Assembly (NCBI RefSeq): GCF_000744735.1
Contig: NZ_JQMM01000001.1
Span: 744,001 to 808,000 of the forward strand
Reading direction: 5' to 3'
DNA from: Porticoccus hydrocarbonoclasticus MCTG13d
Lineage (GTDB): Bacteria > Pseudomonadota > Gammaproteobacteria > Pseudomonadales > Porticoccaceae
DNA: 64,000 nucleotides
Below the pieces are notes generated by a model that was given only the letters and a program-made list of their open reading frames with translations, was not told the DNA's origin and did no database searches. Positions 37,340 through 47,146 of this stretch are shown one piece after another (the first letter of the stretch is position 1; the number at the start of each line of letters is the position of its first letter). The translations under genes were made by a program, and so were the position numbers.

Positions 37340-39118
37340 ATGGTACCAGCCGCTGAGATGCCGGAGCGCCAACTGGACCTGGGCAATGTGCTCAACGATC
37401 TGGTGGCCGATGGCCTGTTGTCGCGCAGTGATGCCAATATGCTCGCCGGGGCTCAGCGCAGCCGCGAGCAGGCACTGCTGCACCCGCTGGCCTATATCGC
37501 AGGTCAGCGCCCAGACAATCCCCTGGAACCCGGCAAGCAGCTCAATATCGATATTCTGACCCGCTGGCTGGCAGAGAAGGCCGGCCTGGAGGTGGCACAT
37601 ATCGACCCGTTGCAGGTTGATGTTGCCAGAGTCACCGAGGTCATGTCTTTTCAGTTTGCCCGCCGTCACAGTATTCTGTGTATTGGCGTCAATGACACGG
37701 AATTGCTGGTCGCGACAATGCAGCCCTTCATCACTGAGTGGGTGGCAAACCTTGAGCAGACCAGTCGCAAAACCATCAGACGGGTAGTGGTCAATCCAGT
37801 CGACCTGGCCAAGTACACCGTGGAGTTCTACTCGCTGGCCAAATCGGTATTTGGTGCAAAAGGTATTGCCGGCTCTAAGCGGTCGGGCGTCACGAATTTT
37901 GAGCAGTTGTTACAGATTGGCTCCCTCAAGGATCCCGATGCTCAGGATCAGCACATTATCAATATTGTGGACTGGTTGCTGCAGTATGCTTTCGACCAGC
38001 GGGCCAGTGATATTCATCTGGAGCCGCGGCGGGACAAGGGCCGGATTCGCTTTCGCATCGATGGTGTGTTGCATCAGGTCTATGACCTGCCCGATCAGGT
38101 GATGACCGCTGTCACCAGTCGCCTGAAAATACTCGGCCGCATGAACGTAGCGGAAAAACGCCGTCCCCAGGATGGCCGGGTCAAGACTGTCACGCCGGCG
38201 GGTGGTGAAGTCGAGCTGCGTCTGTCCACCCTGCCCACCGCTTTTGGCGAAAAACTGGTGATGCGAATTTTTGATCCCGATGTGCTGCTGCGCAGCTTTA
38301 CTGATTTGGGGCTCAGTGGTGATGACCTGAAACGCTGGGAGACCATGACCGGTAGACCCCATGGCATTGTGCTGGTCACCGGCCCCACGGGCTCGGGCAA
38401 GACCACCACCCTTTATTCGACCCTTAAAGGACTCGCCACCGAAGATGTGAACGTCAGCACTATTGAGGACCCCATCGAGATGGTCGAGGACAGCTTCAAT
38501 CAGAGTCAGGTACAGCATAAAATCGAGTTCGATTTCGCCGCGGGCATTCGAACCCTGATGCGGCAGGACCCGGATATCATCATGGTGGGTGAGATCCGGG
38601 ATCTGGAGACAGCACAGATGGCGATCCAGGCCGCTCTCACCGGGCACCTGGTATTGTCAACGCTGCACACCAATGACGCGCCCTCAGCGATCACCCGACT
38701 GCTGGACCTGGGAATTCCTGCCCACCTGATCAAGGTGACGGTCAACGGTATTATGGCCCAGCGTCTGGTGCGGACGCTCTGCCCGCACTGCAAGGAGGCG
38801 ATAACCGTTGATCCGTCAGACTGGGAGTCGCTGGTGCGTCCCTGGAAAGTCAAGTCACCGGCGACCATCTACCGTCCGGCGGGTTGTCTGGAGTGCCGAA
38901 ATACCGGTTATCTTGGACGGCAGGGTGTCTACGAGATTCTGCCATTGACGGAAACCATCAAACCGCTGATTACCTCGGACACCAATATTTCCGCACTGCG
39001 TCTGCAGGCCATGAAAGAGGGGATGAGGACGTTGCGTCTCAGTGGTGCCCAGAAAGTGGGAGCCGGGTCTACTTCAGTGGAGGAGGTGATGCGTGTGGCC
39101 CCAGAATCGGGCGGATAG
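37340..39118 (+). CDS. GspE/PilB/PulE-family secretion ATPase
   Basis: The 592-residue protein has an N-terminal MshEN-like region and a type II/IV secretion ATPase domain. That domain has Walker A (GPTGSGKTTTLYST), an Asp box (TIEDPIEM), Walker B-like DPDIIMVGEIRDLETAQ and the His box (LVLSTLHTNDAPSA). A CPHC...CLEC zinc-binding tetracysteine site follows. It may power pilus or type II secretion assembly, but no pilC/gspF, pilin or secretin gene is nearby. A GTG at 37313 is an alternative start. A similarly isolated ATPase gene lies near argA-argE in Pseudomonas. Confidence 0.87.
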   Translation: MVPAAEMPERQLDLGNVLNDLVADGLLSRSDANMLAGAQRSREQALLHPLAYIAGQRPDNPLEPGKQLNIDILTRWLAEKAGLEVAHIDPLQVDVARVTEVMSFQFARRHSILCIGVNDTELLVATMQPFITEWVANLEQTSRKTIRRVVVNPVDLAKYTVEFYSLAKSVFGAKGIAGSKRSGVTNFEQLLQIGSLKDPDAQDQHIINIVDWLLQYAFDQRASDIHLEPRRDKGRIRFRIDGVLHQVYDLPDQVMTAVTSRLKILGRMNVAEKRRPQDGRVKTVTPAGGEVELRLSTLPTAFGEKLVMRIFDPDVLLRSFTDLGLSGDDLKRWETMTGRPHGIVLVTGPTGSGKTTTLYSTLKGLATEDVNVSTIEDPIEMVEDSFNQSQVQHKIEFDFAAGIRTLMRQDPDIIMVGEIRDLETAQMAIQAALTGHLVLSTLHTNDAPSAITRLLDLGIPAHLIKVTVNGIMAQRLVRTLCPHCKEAITVDPSDWESLVRPWKVKSPATIYRPAGCLECRNTGYLGRQGVYEILPLTETIKPLITSDTNISALRLQAMKEGMRTLRLSGAQKVGAGSTSVEEVMRVAPESGG

Positions 39119-39192
39119 AACGCCCATGATTGTTGCCATGTCTGCTTCATTATGCCAACCCTATTACCCTGTCGAATCGAGAAAGCTGTGTT

Positions 39193-42099
39193 ATGTTGAC
39201 AAGCCCCGAAGAACTACCGTCAGTCCTGCAGGAGCAATGGATGCTGCGCAGGAATTATTTCGCCGGACGGGCCACCACTGGGCAGCAAGAGTGGCTGGCC
39301 TCGTTACTTGACGGCGGGACACTGGCGCGACAGCTGCCATTGGTCTGGGCTTGCAGTGAATACGTTGCCGCTGCCTGTGCCGGCCAGCCGACTCTGTTCC
39401 AGCAGTTGGTGGAATCCGGCGATCTCGAGGCCAGCTATTCCGATACCGCGCTAAAGGAGCACCTTGCCCTGTGGCTAAGTGATGTCACTAGTGAAGATAT
39501 GCTTCTCAAGGTGTTGCGGCAATTCCGAATGCGGGAAATGGTGCGCGTTATCTGGCGAGACCTTACCCGATCAGCTGAGCTGGAGGAGACCACCGCGGAC
39601 ATGTCCCGGCTGGCCGAGGCCTGCCTGCAGGGTGCGCTGGATTTTCTGTATCCCCGGGCGTGCGCCGAATGGGGCACCCCGGTTGATACAAGCGGTGAGC
39701 CCCAACAGCTGGTGATTCTTGGTATGGGCAAGCTGGGTGCCTGCGAGCTGAATGTGTCTTCCGACATTGATCTGATTTTTGCATACCCCGAAGCCGGCGA
39801 GACCCGCGGCGGTCGACGCAGTCTGAGCAATCAGGAGTTTTTTATTCGTCTCGGCCAGTGGTTGATCAAGGCGCTGGATACCCCCACCGTTGACGGCTTT
39901 GTCTTTCGTGTGGATATGCGTTTACGGCCCTACGGTCAGAGCGGTGCATTGGTACTCAACTTCGATGCCATGGAAGAGTATTACCAGACCCAGGGGCGGG
40001 ATTGGGAGCGCTACGCAATGATCAAGGCGCGGGTGGTCGCTGGTGATCGGGCGGCGGGCAGTCGGCTGATGGCGATGTTGCGACCTTTTACCTATCGCAA
40101 GTACCTCGACTTCAGTGCCTTTGAATCCCTGCGGGGGATGAAGGCGATGATCAACAGAGAGGTGCAACGAAAGGGTCTGGTGAGTGATGTCAAGCGAGGT
40201 GCTGGCGGTATACGTGAGGTTGAATTTGTCGCCCAGGCCTTCCAGATTATTCGTGGGGGCCGCGACCGGCGGTTCCAGACACCACCGCTGAAAGAGGTGC
40301 TGGAGCTGTTGGGGCAGGAGGGATTGCTGCCGCTCGAAGACACCGAAAGACTCTACCGGGGTTACCGGTTTCTGCGCAATGTGGAGCATGTGCTGCAGGG
40401 GTGGCAGGACAAGCAGACCCAGTTATTGCCGGCTGATGAGCTAGGTCAGTGCCGGGTCGCATACCTGATGGGTTGCTCAAGCTGGGATCAGTTTCTGGTA
40501 CAGCTAAACGAATTTCGCCAGTTTATTCACCAGTTATTCGAAGATGTGGTTGCCGAACAACATCGGGGTGATGATGGTGATGACGCACCTGAGGAGCACC
40601 CGTTGGCGGAGCAGGTTTGGCGGGCTGTCGATGGCGATGAGTTAATGCCCGATGAGCTCGGGATCATAGGCTACGATCTGCCGGAAAAGGCGGCGGAGAT
40701 GATCAACACGCTGCGCGGTAGCCGGTCGGTGCAGTCCATGGCCAATGACACCCGCGGCCGACTGGATAAGTTGATGCCCCAGCTGATCAGCATTTGCGGG
40801 CAGCGGGACAATGCCACTGAAACCCTTGGACGGGTACTCAAGCTGGTGGAGGCCGTCGCCCGTCGCAGCGCCTATCTGTTGCTGTTGAAGGAAAATCCGG
40901 CGGCGCTGCAGAGCACCGTCAAACTCTTTTCCGGCAGTTCCTGGGTGGCAGATCAGCTGGTTCGCTATCCGGCACTTCTCGATGAGTTGCTGGACAGCCG
41001 AACGCTGTTTTCGCTGCCGGAAAAATCAACCCTTGAGGACGAGTTGCACCAGCAATTGCTCCGGGTGCCCACCGATGATCTGGAATCCCAGATGGAAGTG
41101 CTGCGCTATTTTCAGCAGTCACACAGCCTGCGGGTGGCGGCCTGTGAGCTGGAAGAAATATTGCCCTTGATGAAGGTGAGTGATTATCTGACCTGGCTGG
41201 CGGAGGCAATCCTGAGCCATGTGCTGCAATTAGCCTGGAACCAGCTGGTGGAACGGCATGGCTACCCGAAAACAGCAGAGGGTGAAACGGCAGGATTTTT
41301 GATTGTCGGTTACGGTAAGCTCGGCGGCATTGAACTGGGGCACGGCTCTGATCTCGATCTGGTCTTCCTTCACGACGCCGACGCGGCCGCTTCTACCGAC
41401 GGCGTACACCCGTTGGACAGTGCGACATTTTTTGCCAGGTTGGGGCAGCGCATTGTGCATATTCTCACCGCCAAAACGTCCTCCGGCGACCTCTATGAAG
41501 TGGATATGCGATTGAGGCCCTCCGGTAGCTCCGGAATGCTGGTTTCCTCCCTGACAGCCTTTGAAAAGTACCAGTTGGGAGAAGCCTGGACCTGGGAGCA
41601 CCAAGCGCTGGTGCGCGCTAGGCCGGTAGCCGGACCCGAAAAGCTGGTCCGGGCTTTTGCCGAGATTCGTCAGCGAGTGCTGGTGCTGCCGCGGCAAAGA
41701 GACAAGCTGATAGCCGATGTGCTCGAGATGCGTGGCAGGATGAAAAAACACCTCGCCAGTGGCAAAGCGGATCAGGAACGGGTATTCCACCTGAAGCACG
41801 ACCCGGGAGGTATCGTCGACATCGAATTTATGGTTCAATTTGCGGTCTTGGCCTGGTCCCATGATATTCCCGATTTGACTCGCTGGAGCGATAATATCCG
41901 TATCCTCGAATGCCTTGAGGAAAGCGGTGTCCTGTCAGTTGAAGATGCGGACATTTTGATCAGCGCCTACAAAAATTACCGATCTGCGGGACATCGGCTT
42001 CAGCTGCAACAGGCGGAGCTTGTCGTCAGTGCGGCAGAGTTTGCAGCGCAACGGCAACAGGTGGTGGCACTTTGGCACCGGTTGCTCGGAGAAGAATAA
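39193..42099 (+). CDS. glnE: bifunctional glutamine synthetase adenylyltransferase/adenylyl-removing enzyme
   Basis: GlnE adenylylates and deadenylylates glutamine synthetase in response to PII and glutamine. The start chosen (MLTSPEELPSV) gives 968 residues, typical for GlnE; the frame is open 21 codons further upstream through TTG. Both nucleotidyltransferase active sites are present: GMGKLGACELNVSSDIDLIF in the N-terminal deadenylylase half and GYGKLGGIELGHGSDLDLVF in the C-terminal adenylylase half. It precedes ilvE by 50 bases, as in Pseudomonas. Confidence 0.97.
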   Translation: MLTSPEELPSVLQEQWMLRRNYFAGRATTGQQEWLASLLDGGTLARQLPLVWACSEYVAAACAGQPTLFQQLVESGDLEASYSDTALKEHLALWLSDVTSEDMLLKVLRQFRMREMVRVIWRDLTRSAELEETTADMSRLAEACLQGALDFLYPRACAEWGTPVDTSGEPQQLVILGMGKLGACELNVSSDIDLIFAYPEAGETRGGRRSLSNQEFFIRLGQWLIKALDTPTVDGFVFRVDMRLRPYGQSGALVLNFDAMEEYYQTQGRDWERYAMIKARVVAGDRAAGSRLMAMLRPFTYRKYLDFSAFESLRGMKAMINREVQRKGLVSDVKRGAGGIREVEFVAQAFQIIRGGRDRRFQTPPLKEVLELLGQEGLLPLEDTERLYRGYRFLRNVEHVLQGWQDKQTQLLPADELGQCRVAYLMGCSSWDQFLVQLNEFRQFIHQLFEDVVAEQHRGDDGDDAPEEHPLAEQVWRAVDGDELMPDELGIIGYDLPEKAAEMINTLRGSRSVQSMANDTRGRLDKLMPQLISICGQRDNATETLGRVLKLVEAVARRSAYLLLLKENPAALQSTVKLFSGSSWVADQLVRYPALLDELLDSRTLFSLPEKSTLEDELHQQLLRVPTDDLESQMEVLRYFQQSHSLRVAACELEEILPLMKVSDYLTWLAEAILSHVLQLAWNQLVERHGYPKTAEGETAGFLIVGYGKLGGIELGHGSDLDLVFLHDADAAASTDGVHPLDSATFFARLGQRIVHILTAKTSSGDLYEVDMRLRPSGSSGMLVSSLTAFEKYQLGEAWTWEHQALVRARPVAGPEKLVRAFAEIRQRVLVLPRQRDKLIADVLEMRGRMKKHLASGKADQERVFHLKHDPGGIVDIEFMVQFAVLAWSHDIPDLTRWSDNIRILECLEESGVLSVEDADILISAYKNYRSAGHRLQLQQAELVVSAAEFAAQRQQVVALWHRLLGEE

Positions 42100-42149
42100 A
42101 TATCTGGCCAGTGGTTCTTTCGGTCAGTCTGAATTTTTAGGAGATACCC

Positions 42150-43079
42150 ATGTCATTTGCAGATCGCGATGGCTATATCTGGTTTGACGGTGAAATGGTT
42201 CCCTGGCGTGAAGCCAAGGTTCATGTACTGACCCACACGTTGCATTACGGCATGGGCGTCTTTGAGGGTGTACGCGCCTACCAGACGCCGGATCGCGGCG
42301 CGGCTATTTTCAGGCTCAAAGATCATACGGACCGACTGTTCAATTCCGCCAAGATCATGGGCATGAAAATGCCCTTCAGCAAGGATCAACTGAATGCAGC
42401 GCAGAAACAGGTGGTGCTGGAGAACGATCTGCACGAAGCCTACCTGAGACCGATGGCCTTTCTCGGCTCCGAAGGCATGGGGTTGCGGGCTGATTCCCTA
42501 CAAACTCACGTGATCGTTGCCGCCTGGACCTGGCCTTCCTACATGAGTCCGGAATCCCTGGAAAAGGGTATCCGCATTCGCACGTCGTCCTTCACCCGTC
42601 ACCATGTCAACATTGCCATGACCAAGGCCAAGGCCAACGGCAACTACATCAATTCCATGCTGGCCCTGCGGGAAGCGTTGGATTGCGGTTGTGAAGAGGC
42701 TTTGTTGCTGGATCCGGAAGGGTATGTCGCCGAGGGCAGTGGTGAGAATGTCTTCATTGTTCGTGACAATGTGCTCTATACACCGGAACTGACCTCCTGC
42801 CTCGATGGTATTACCCGAAAAACAGTCATGCAGTTGGCCGGGGAAGCTGGTTATCGGGTAGTGGAAAAACGGATCACACGCGATGAGGTCTATATTGCTG
42901 ATGAAGCATTTTTCACAGGCACTGCGGCCGAGGTGTTGCCCATCCGAGAGCTGGATGGCCGCACCATTGGCGAAGGCGCACGGGGCCCCATCACCGGGCA
43001 ACTGCAGTCACAGTACTTTGATCTGGTGCGAGGCCTTCGGGGTGAGCATCAGGAGTGGCTTGCGCCGGTGGGGCAGTAA
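42150..43079 (+). CDS. ilvE: branched-chain amino acid aminotransferase
   Basis: IlvE carries out the last transamination in valine, leucine and isoleucine synthesis, using pyridoxal phosphate. The 309-residue class IV aminotransferase has YGMGVFEGVRAY, the cofactor Lys in TKAKANGNYINS, EGSGENVFIVRD and ADEAFFTGTAAEVLP. AGGAG eight bases upstream confirms the start. It is followed 23 bases later by waaF and may share its transcript. Confidence 0.97.
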   Translation: MSFADRDGYIWFDGEMVPWREAKVHVLTHTLHYGMGVFEGVRAYQTPDRGAAIFRLKDHTDRLFNSAKIMGMKMPFSKDQLNAAQKQVVLENDLHEAYLRPMAFLGSEGMGLRADSLQTHVIVAAWTWPSYMSPESLEKGIRIRTSSFTRHHVNIAMTKAKANGNYINSMLALREALDCGCEEALLLDPEGYVAEGSGENVFIVRDNVLYTPELTSCLDGITRKTVMQLAGEAGYRVVEKRITRDEVYIADEAFFTGTAAEVLPIRELDGRTIGEGARGPITGQLQSQYFDLVRGLRGEHQEWLAPVGQ

Positions 43080-43102
43080 GCCCGGTTCCGCCGGGACATT
43101 GC

Positions 43103-44140
43103 ATGGTATCGGGTAAAAAAATTCTCATCATCGGCCCCTCGTGGATAGGGGACATGGTGATGGCGCAGTCCCTGTTTATTCTTCTCAAGCAGCAGTTTCC
43201 GGACGATCAGATTCACGTGCTGGCACCGGCCTGGAGTCGGCCACTGCTGGCGCGTATGCCTGAGGTCGAGCGGGCGATTGATATGCCAGTTGGGCACGGC
43301 AGCCTGATGTGGTCGGTGCGCCGTCGGATTGCCCGGGAATTGCGTGCCGAAGGCTACAGTCAGGCCATTGTGTTACCAAATTCCCTCAAGTCAGCGCTGA
43401 TTCCCTGGCTGGCCCGGATTCCTCTCCGGACTGGCTGGAAAGGGGAAATGCGCTATCTGCTGTTGAACGATCTCCGTCACCTGGACAAGCAGCAGTATCC
43501 CCTGATGGTGCAGCGTTTTGATGCCCTGGCGTTGTCGGAGGGCGCCGTGCTGCCGACCTCGTTGCCGGCTCCCGACCTGCATGCGAAAACAGACCGGGTT
43601 CCGGCACTGCGCCAGCAGTTTGACCTTCAGGCCAATCAAAACATACTGGCGCTCTGTCCCGGCGCCGAGTTCGGCCCGGCCAAGCGTTGGCCGGAGCAGC
43701 ACTATACGACCGTGGCTGCTCACCAGATTGCCAGGGGCTGGCAGGTCTGGTTGTTGGGATCGGAAAAAGACCGCCCGGTGGCGCAGGCCATTATCGACGG
43801 TTTGCCTGAGCAGCAGCAGGGCCAATGCCATAACCTGGCGGGCAAAACCAGCCTGGATGAGGCGATCGACCTGCTGTCGGTCGTCGATGCCGTGGTGAGC
43901 AATGATTCCGGGTTGATGCATATAGCCGCCGCCCTGAACCGTCCGCTGGTGGTGGTTTATGGTTCCACCTCCCCCGCCTTTACACCGCCGCTCAATGATG
44001 AGGTGGCGATTTTGTCAATTCCCGTGGATTGCGGGCCGTGCTTCAAGCGCGAATGCCCGCTAGGACACCTCAAGTGCCTCGTGGAGTTATACCCGGAACG
44101 GGTGACGGCGGCTCTCGATCGACTGGTGCCTGCACCATGA
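43103..44140 (+). CDS. waaF: ADP-heptose:LPS heptosyltransferase II
   Basis: WaaF adds the second L-glycero-D-manno-heptose to the LPS inner core. The start chosen (MVSGKKILIIGPSWIGDMVM) is the standard N-terminus; the frame is open 16 codons upstream into ilvE. The GT9 fold shows LCPGAEFGPAKRWPEQHY and the nucleotide-binding VSNDSGLMHIAAAL. The 345-residue length is normal. Its TGA overlaps the ATG of waaC. Confidence 0.95.
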   Translation: MVSGKKILIIGPSWIGDMVMAQSLFILLKQQFPDDQIHVLAPAWSRPLLARMPEVERAIDMPVGHGSLMWSVRRRIARELRAEGYSQAIVLPNSLKSALIPWLARIPLRTGWKGEMRYLLLNDLRHLDKQQYPLMVQRFDALALSEGAVLPTSLPAPDLHAKTDRVPALRQQFDLQANQNILALCPGAEFGPAKRWPEQHYTTVAAHQIARGWQVWLLGSEKDRPVAQAIIDGLPEQQQGQCHNLAGKTSLDEAIDLLSVVDAVVSNDSGLMHIAAALNRPLVVVYGSTSPAFTPPLNDEVAILSIPVDCGPCFKRECPLGHLKCLVELYPERVTAALDRLVPAP

Positions 44141-45201
44141 CATCGATACTGTTGATTAAAACCTCGTCTCTGGGTGATGTGATCCACAGTTTGCCGGCGC
44201 TCACCGATGCGGCCGCCGCCATCCCCGACGTTCGTTTTGACTGGGTGGTGGAAGAGTCCTTTAGGGAAGTTCCGGCCTGGCACCCGGCGGTTGATCGGGT
44301 CATTCCGGTTGCCCTGCGGCGCTGGCGAAAACACCCGTTGCAGGCACGACGCAGCGGTGAGTGGTCCGAGTTCAAAAGCCGTATTGCCGAGCGCTCCTAC
44401 GATGCCGTGATCGATGCACAGGGCCTGTTGAAGAGCGCCTGGCTGACCCGTTATGCGAAAGGCCCAAGATTTGGTCTGGATCGGCAGTCGGCAAGAGAAT
44501 CGCTGGCGGCACTGTTTTACCACCAGCCCATTGCCGTACCGAGAGGCCAGCATGCGGTCGAGCGGGTGCGGCAACTTTTTTCGGCGGCGCTGGGTTATGC
44601 CATGCCGACGAACCTCGGTGACTACGGTCTGGATCGTCAGGCCCTGGCCGGGCCCTCCTCGGGTCAGCCCCAGGTGCTGTTTTTTCATGGCACTACCTGG
44701 TCCAGCAAGCACTGGCCCGAGTTGTATTGGCGGAAGCTGGCTGAAAAGCTGGTCGAGCGCGAAATCGGGGTTCAGCTACCCTGGGGCAATGCCGAGGAGA
44801 AGGCCCGGGCAGAACGGCTTGCCGAAGGCCTCCCGCGAGTGCAGGTGCTACCGTCATTATCATTGGCCGGTATGGCTCGCGTGGTGGCGGGTGCCAAGGC
44901 CTGCGTCGCCGTCGATACAGGACTGGGGCACCTCGCTGCGGCACTCAATGTGCCCTGTCTGTCTCTGTTTGGCCCCACCGATGCGGGGCTTACCGGCGCT
45001 TATGGTCCCTCGCAAGTCCATCTTGTCAGCGACTTCCCCTGCGCGCCCTGTTTGCAGAAAACCTGCCAATACCTTCCCACCGACGAAGAGGCTCGACAAT
45101 TCGACCTGCAGCGTGAACAACCGCTATGCTTTACCCGCGTTGCCCCCGACAATGTATTTGAGCGCCTGCAGAAGCTGCTGGCGGACCATGGAGCGATTTG
45201 A
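44137..45201 (+). CDS. waaC: LPS heptosyltransferase I
   Basis: WaaC adds the first heptose to Kdo2-lipid A. The start at 44137 (MTSILLIKTSSLGDVIHSL) overlaps the waaF stop as ATGA. Family motifs are HGTTWSSKHWPE and VAVDTGLGHLAAAL followed by LFGPTDAGLTGAYG. The 354-residue length is slightly above E. coli WaaC. Cytoplasmic face of the inner membrane, GT9 family. The stop overlaps the next start as TGATG. Confidence 0.95.
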   Translation: MTSILLIKTSSLGDVIHSLPALTDAAAAIPDVRFDWVVEESFREVPAWHPAVDRVIPVALRRWRKHPLQARRSGEWSEFKSRIAERSYDAVIDAQGLLKSAWLTRYAKGPRFGLDRQSARESLAALFYHQPIAVPRGQHAVERVRQLFSAALGYAMPTNLGDYGLDRQALAGPSSGQPQVLFFHGTTWSSKHWPELYWRKLAEKLVEREIGVQLPWGNAEEKARAERLAEGLPRVQVLPSLSLAGMARVVAGAKACVAVDTGLGHLAAALNVPCLSLFGPTDAGLTGAYGPSQVHLVSDFPCAPCLQKTCQYLPTDEEARQFDLQREQPLCFTRVAPDNVFERLQKLLADHGAI

Positions 45202-46334
45202 TGCAACTGGCGTTTTTACTCTACAAATATTTTCCGTTTGGCGGTTTGCAGCGGGATCTGGTCAGGATTGCTCAAACCTGTCAGCAGCGAGGACACCGCA
45301 TCAGGGTTTATACGCTGAGTTGGCAGGGGGACGTGCCGGAGGGGTTTGAGGTAGTAACAGTGCCGGTGCGATCCTGGTTTAATCACCGCCGCTATAAAAA
45401 GTTTACCCGTTGGGTTGAGGCTGACATGCACAGGCGCCCGGTCGATCGAGTGGTCGGCTTCAACAAAATGCCCGGCCTCGATGTCTATTACGCAGCAGAC
45501 CCCTGCTTCGAGGATAAATCCCGCCGATTGCGAAAGCCTTGGTATCGTTACAGTCCGCGCTACCGGCATTTTTCTGCCTATGAAAGAGCGGTTTTCTCGC
45601 CTGCGGCAAATACTGAATTGTTGATGATCTCGGCCACCCAGCAGGCCCTGTTCAAACAGTATTACGCCACGCCCGAGCACCGTTTCCATCTGTTGCCGCC
45701 GGGTATTTCTCCCGACCGACGCGCTCCGGACAATGCCGCCGAGTTGCGGGTTGCCGCCCGCCAGAAGCTGGGCGCAGAATTCGCCCTGCCAGTCGATGGG
45801 CTATTGCTGGTACAGATAGGGTCAGACTTTGAGCGCAAAGGGCTCGATCGCAGTATTCAGGCCCTGGCGGCGCTGCCCGAAGTGCTGCGCGCCCGAACCC
45901 GGTTGGTGGCGTTGGGTTCTGATGACCCTGCGAAAATGCAGGGGCTGGCGGATCAGTTGGGCATCGGGAAGCAGGTCTTTATGCCCGGTGGTCGGGCCGA
46001 CGTACCGGATTTTTTGTTGGCGGCAGACCTGCTGCTGCATCCGGCCCGCCACGAAAACACCGGTACCGTACTGCTGGAAGCCTTAGTGGCCGGCCTGCCT
46101 CTGCTGGTGACCGAAGTTTGTGGCTACGCCCATTATGTACTGGATGCGGACTGCGGTCGTGTAGCTACTCAGCCTTTCGACCAGTCGGCTTTCAACCGTC
46201 TGCTTGCGGAGATGCTGGCCAGTGACCGGGATCGCGCACGCTGGCACGACAATGCCCTGCGGTTTGCTGATGAGACCGATTTATACAGCATGCCTGAGCG
46301 AGCGGCGGACGTTATTCTGGGGAGCACAGCTTGA
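45201..46334 (+). CDS. waaG: LPS core glycosyltransferase WaaG (GT4)
   Basis: WaaG adds the first hexose of the outer core onto heptose II. The 377-residue GT-B protein has the N-terminal KYFPFGGLQRDLVRIA loop and the C-terminal nucleotide-sugar region with QIGSDFERKGLDRSI and the GT4 motif HPARHENTGTVLLEALVAGLP. In P. aeruginosa the equivalent enzyme adds a galactosamine residue; the donor here is not known. The ATG overlaps the waaC stop. Confidence 0.93.
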   Translation: MQLAFLLYKYFPFGGLQRDLVRIAQTCQQRGHRIRVYTLSWQGDVPEGFEVVTVPVRSWFNHRRYKKFTRWVEADMHRRPVDRVVGFNKMPGLDVYYAADPCFEDKSRRLRKPWYRYSPRYRHFSAYERAVFSPAANTELLMISATQQALFKQYYATPEHRFHLLPPGISPDRRAPDNAAELRVAARQKLGAEFALPVDGLLLVQIGSDFERKGLDRSIQALAALPEVLRARTRLVALGSDDPAKMQGLADQLGIGKQVFMPGGRADVPDFLLAADLLLHPARHENTGTVLLEALVAGLPLLVTEVCGYAHYVLDADCGRVATQPFDQSAFNRLLAEMLASDRDRARWHDNALRFADETDLYSMPERAADVILGSTA

Positions 46335-47146
46335 AGTTGTTTCTGGCAGAGCCTTTCGCGTCGCGATGGCTCGACAGCGATCCGTTTGAGGCGGCGTTTT
46401 CTCTGACCGGCGAACTGTTCCGGGATATGGGTGACCGCCGCACAACCCGTTTTGAATGTGAAGGTGGCGCGTACTTCGTGAAAACCCATGCCGGTATCGG
46501 TATCGGGGAGTTGCTCAAAAATCTGCTCTATCTGCGCGCCCCGGTGTTGGGTGCCGAAAATGAATATCGTGCCATCTCCCGTCTGGCTGAGTTGGGGGTG
46601 GAGACCATGACGGCAGTGGCATTCGGTCGACGCGGCTGGAATCCGGCCTATGAGAAATCCTTCCTGATTACCCGCGCACTGGAGCCCACACTGCCCCTGG
46701 ATGAATATTGCAATCCCCAGGTGCTTTCTGCCATGGGGGTGAGTGAACGCCGGGCCCTGGTGAGGCGTCTGGCACGTATTTCCAGAACCCTGCATGACAA
46801 CGGTATCAATCACCGGGATTACTACCTGTGCCACTTTCTGCTCGATACCTCTCCGGCAATGGATACAGTTGCCGTATCAAAGCGGCCACTTTATCTGATT
46901 GACCTGCACCGGGTGCAGATCCGTCACCGCACTCCCCGTCGCTGGCGACACAAGGATCTGGCGGCGCTCTTTTATTCCGCACGCCGCGTGGGGTTCGACG
47001 AGCGGGATGTGGCTTGTTTCCTGGTGGAATACAAACAGCAGCCCCTGCGCACGGCCCGCGACGAAAACCGTCGACTTTGGCAGGCCGTGCGCGAGGACGC
47101 CGATCAGCTGCACCGCAAGGGCATCAGAAAGGGGTATCACACCTAA
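46331..47146 (+). CDS. waaP: LPS core heptose(I) kinase
   Basis: WaaP phosphorylates heptose I of the inner core, a charge needed for outer-membrane integrity and essential in P. aeruginosa. The 271-residue kinase-fold protein has the lysine strand GAYFVKTHAGIG, the catalytic loop GINHRDYYLCHFLLD, and LYLIDLHRVQIR as metal-binding motif. The start is TTG at 46331, overlapping the waaG stop as TTGA, with GGGGAG upstream at 46318-46323. Its stop overlaps the next gene as TAATG. Confidence 0.94.
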   Translation: MKLFLAEPFASRWLDSDPFEAAFSLTGELFRDMGDRRTTRFECEGGAYFVKTHAGIGIGELLKNLLYLRAPVLGAENEYRAISRLAELGVETMTAVAFGRRGWNPAYEKSFLITRALEPTLPLDEYCNPQVLSAMGVSERRALVRRLARISRTLHDNGINHRDYYLCHFLLDTSPAMDTVAVSKRPLYLIDLHRVQIRHRTPRRWRHKDLAALFYSARRVGFDERDVACFLVEYKQQPLRTARDENRRLWQAVREDADQLHRKGIRKGYHT

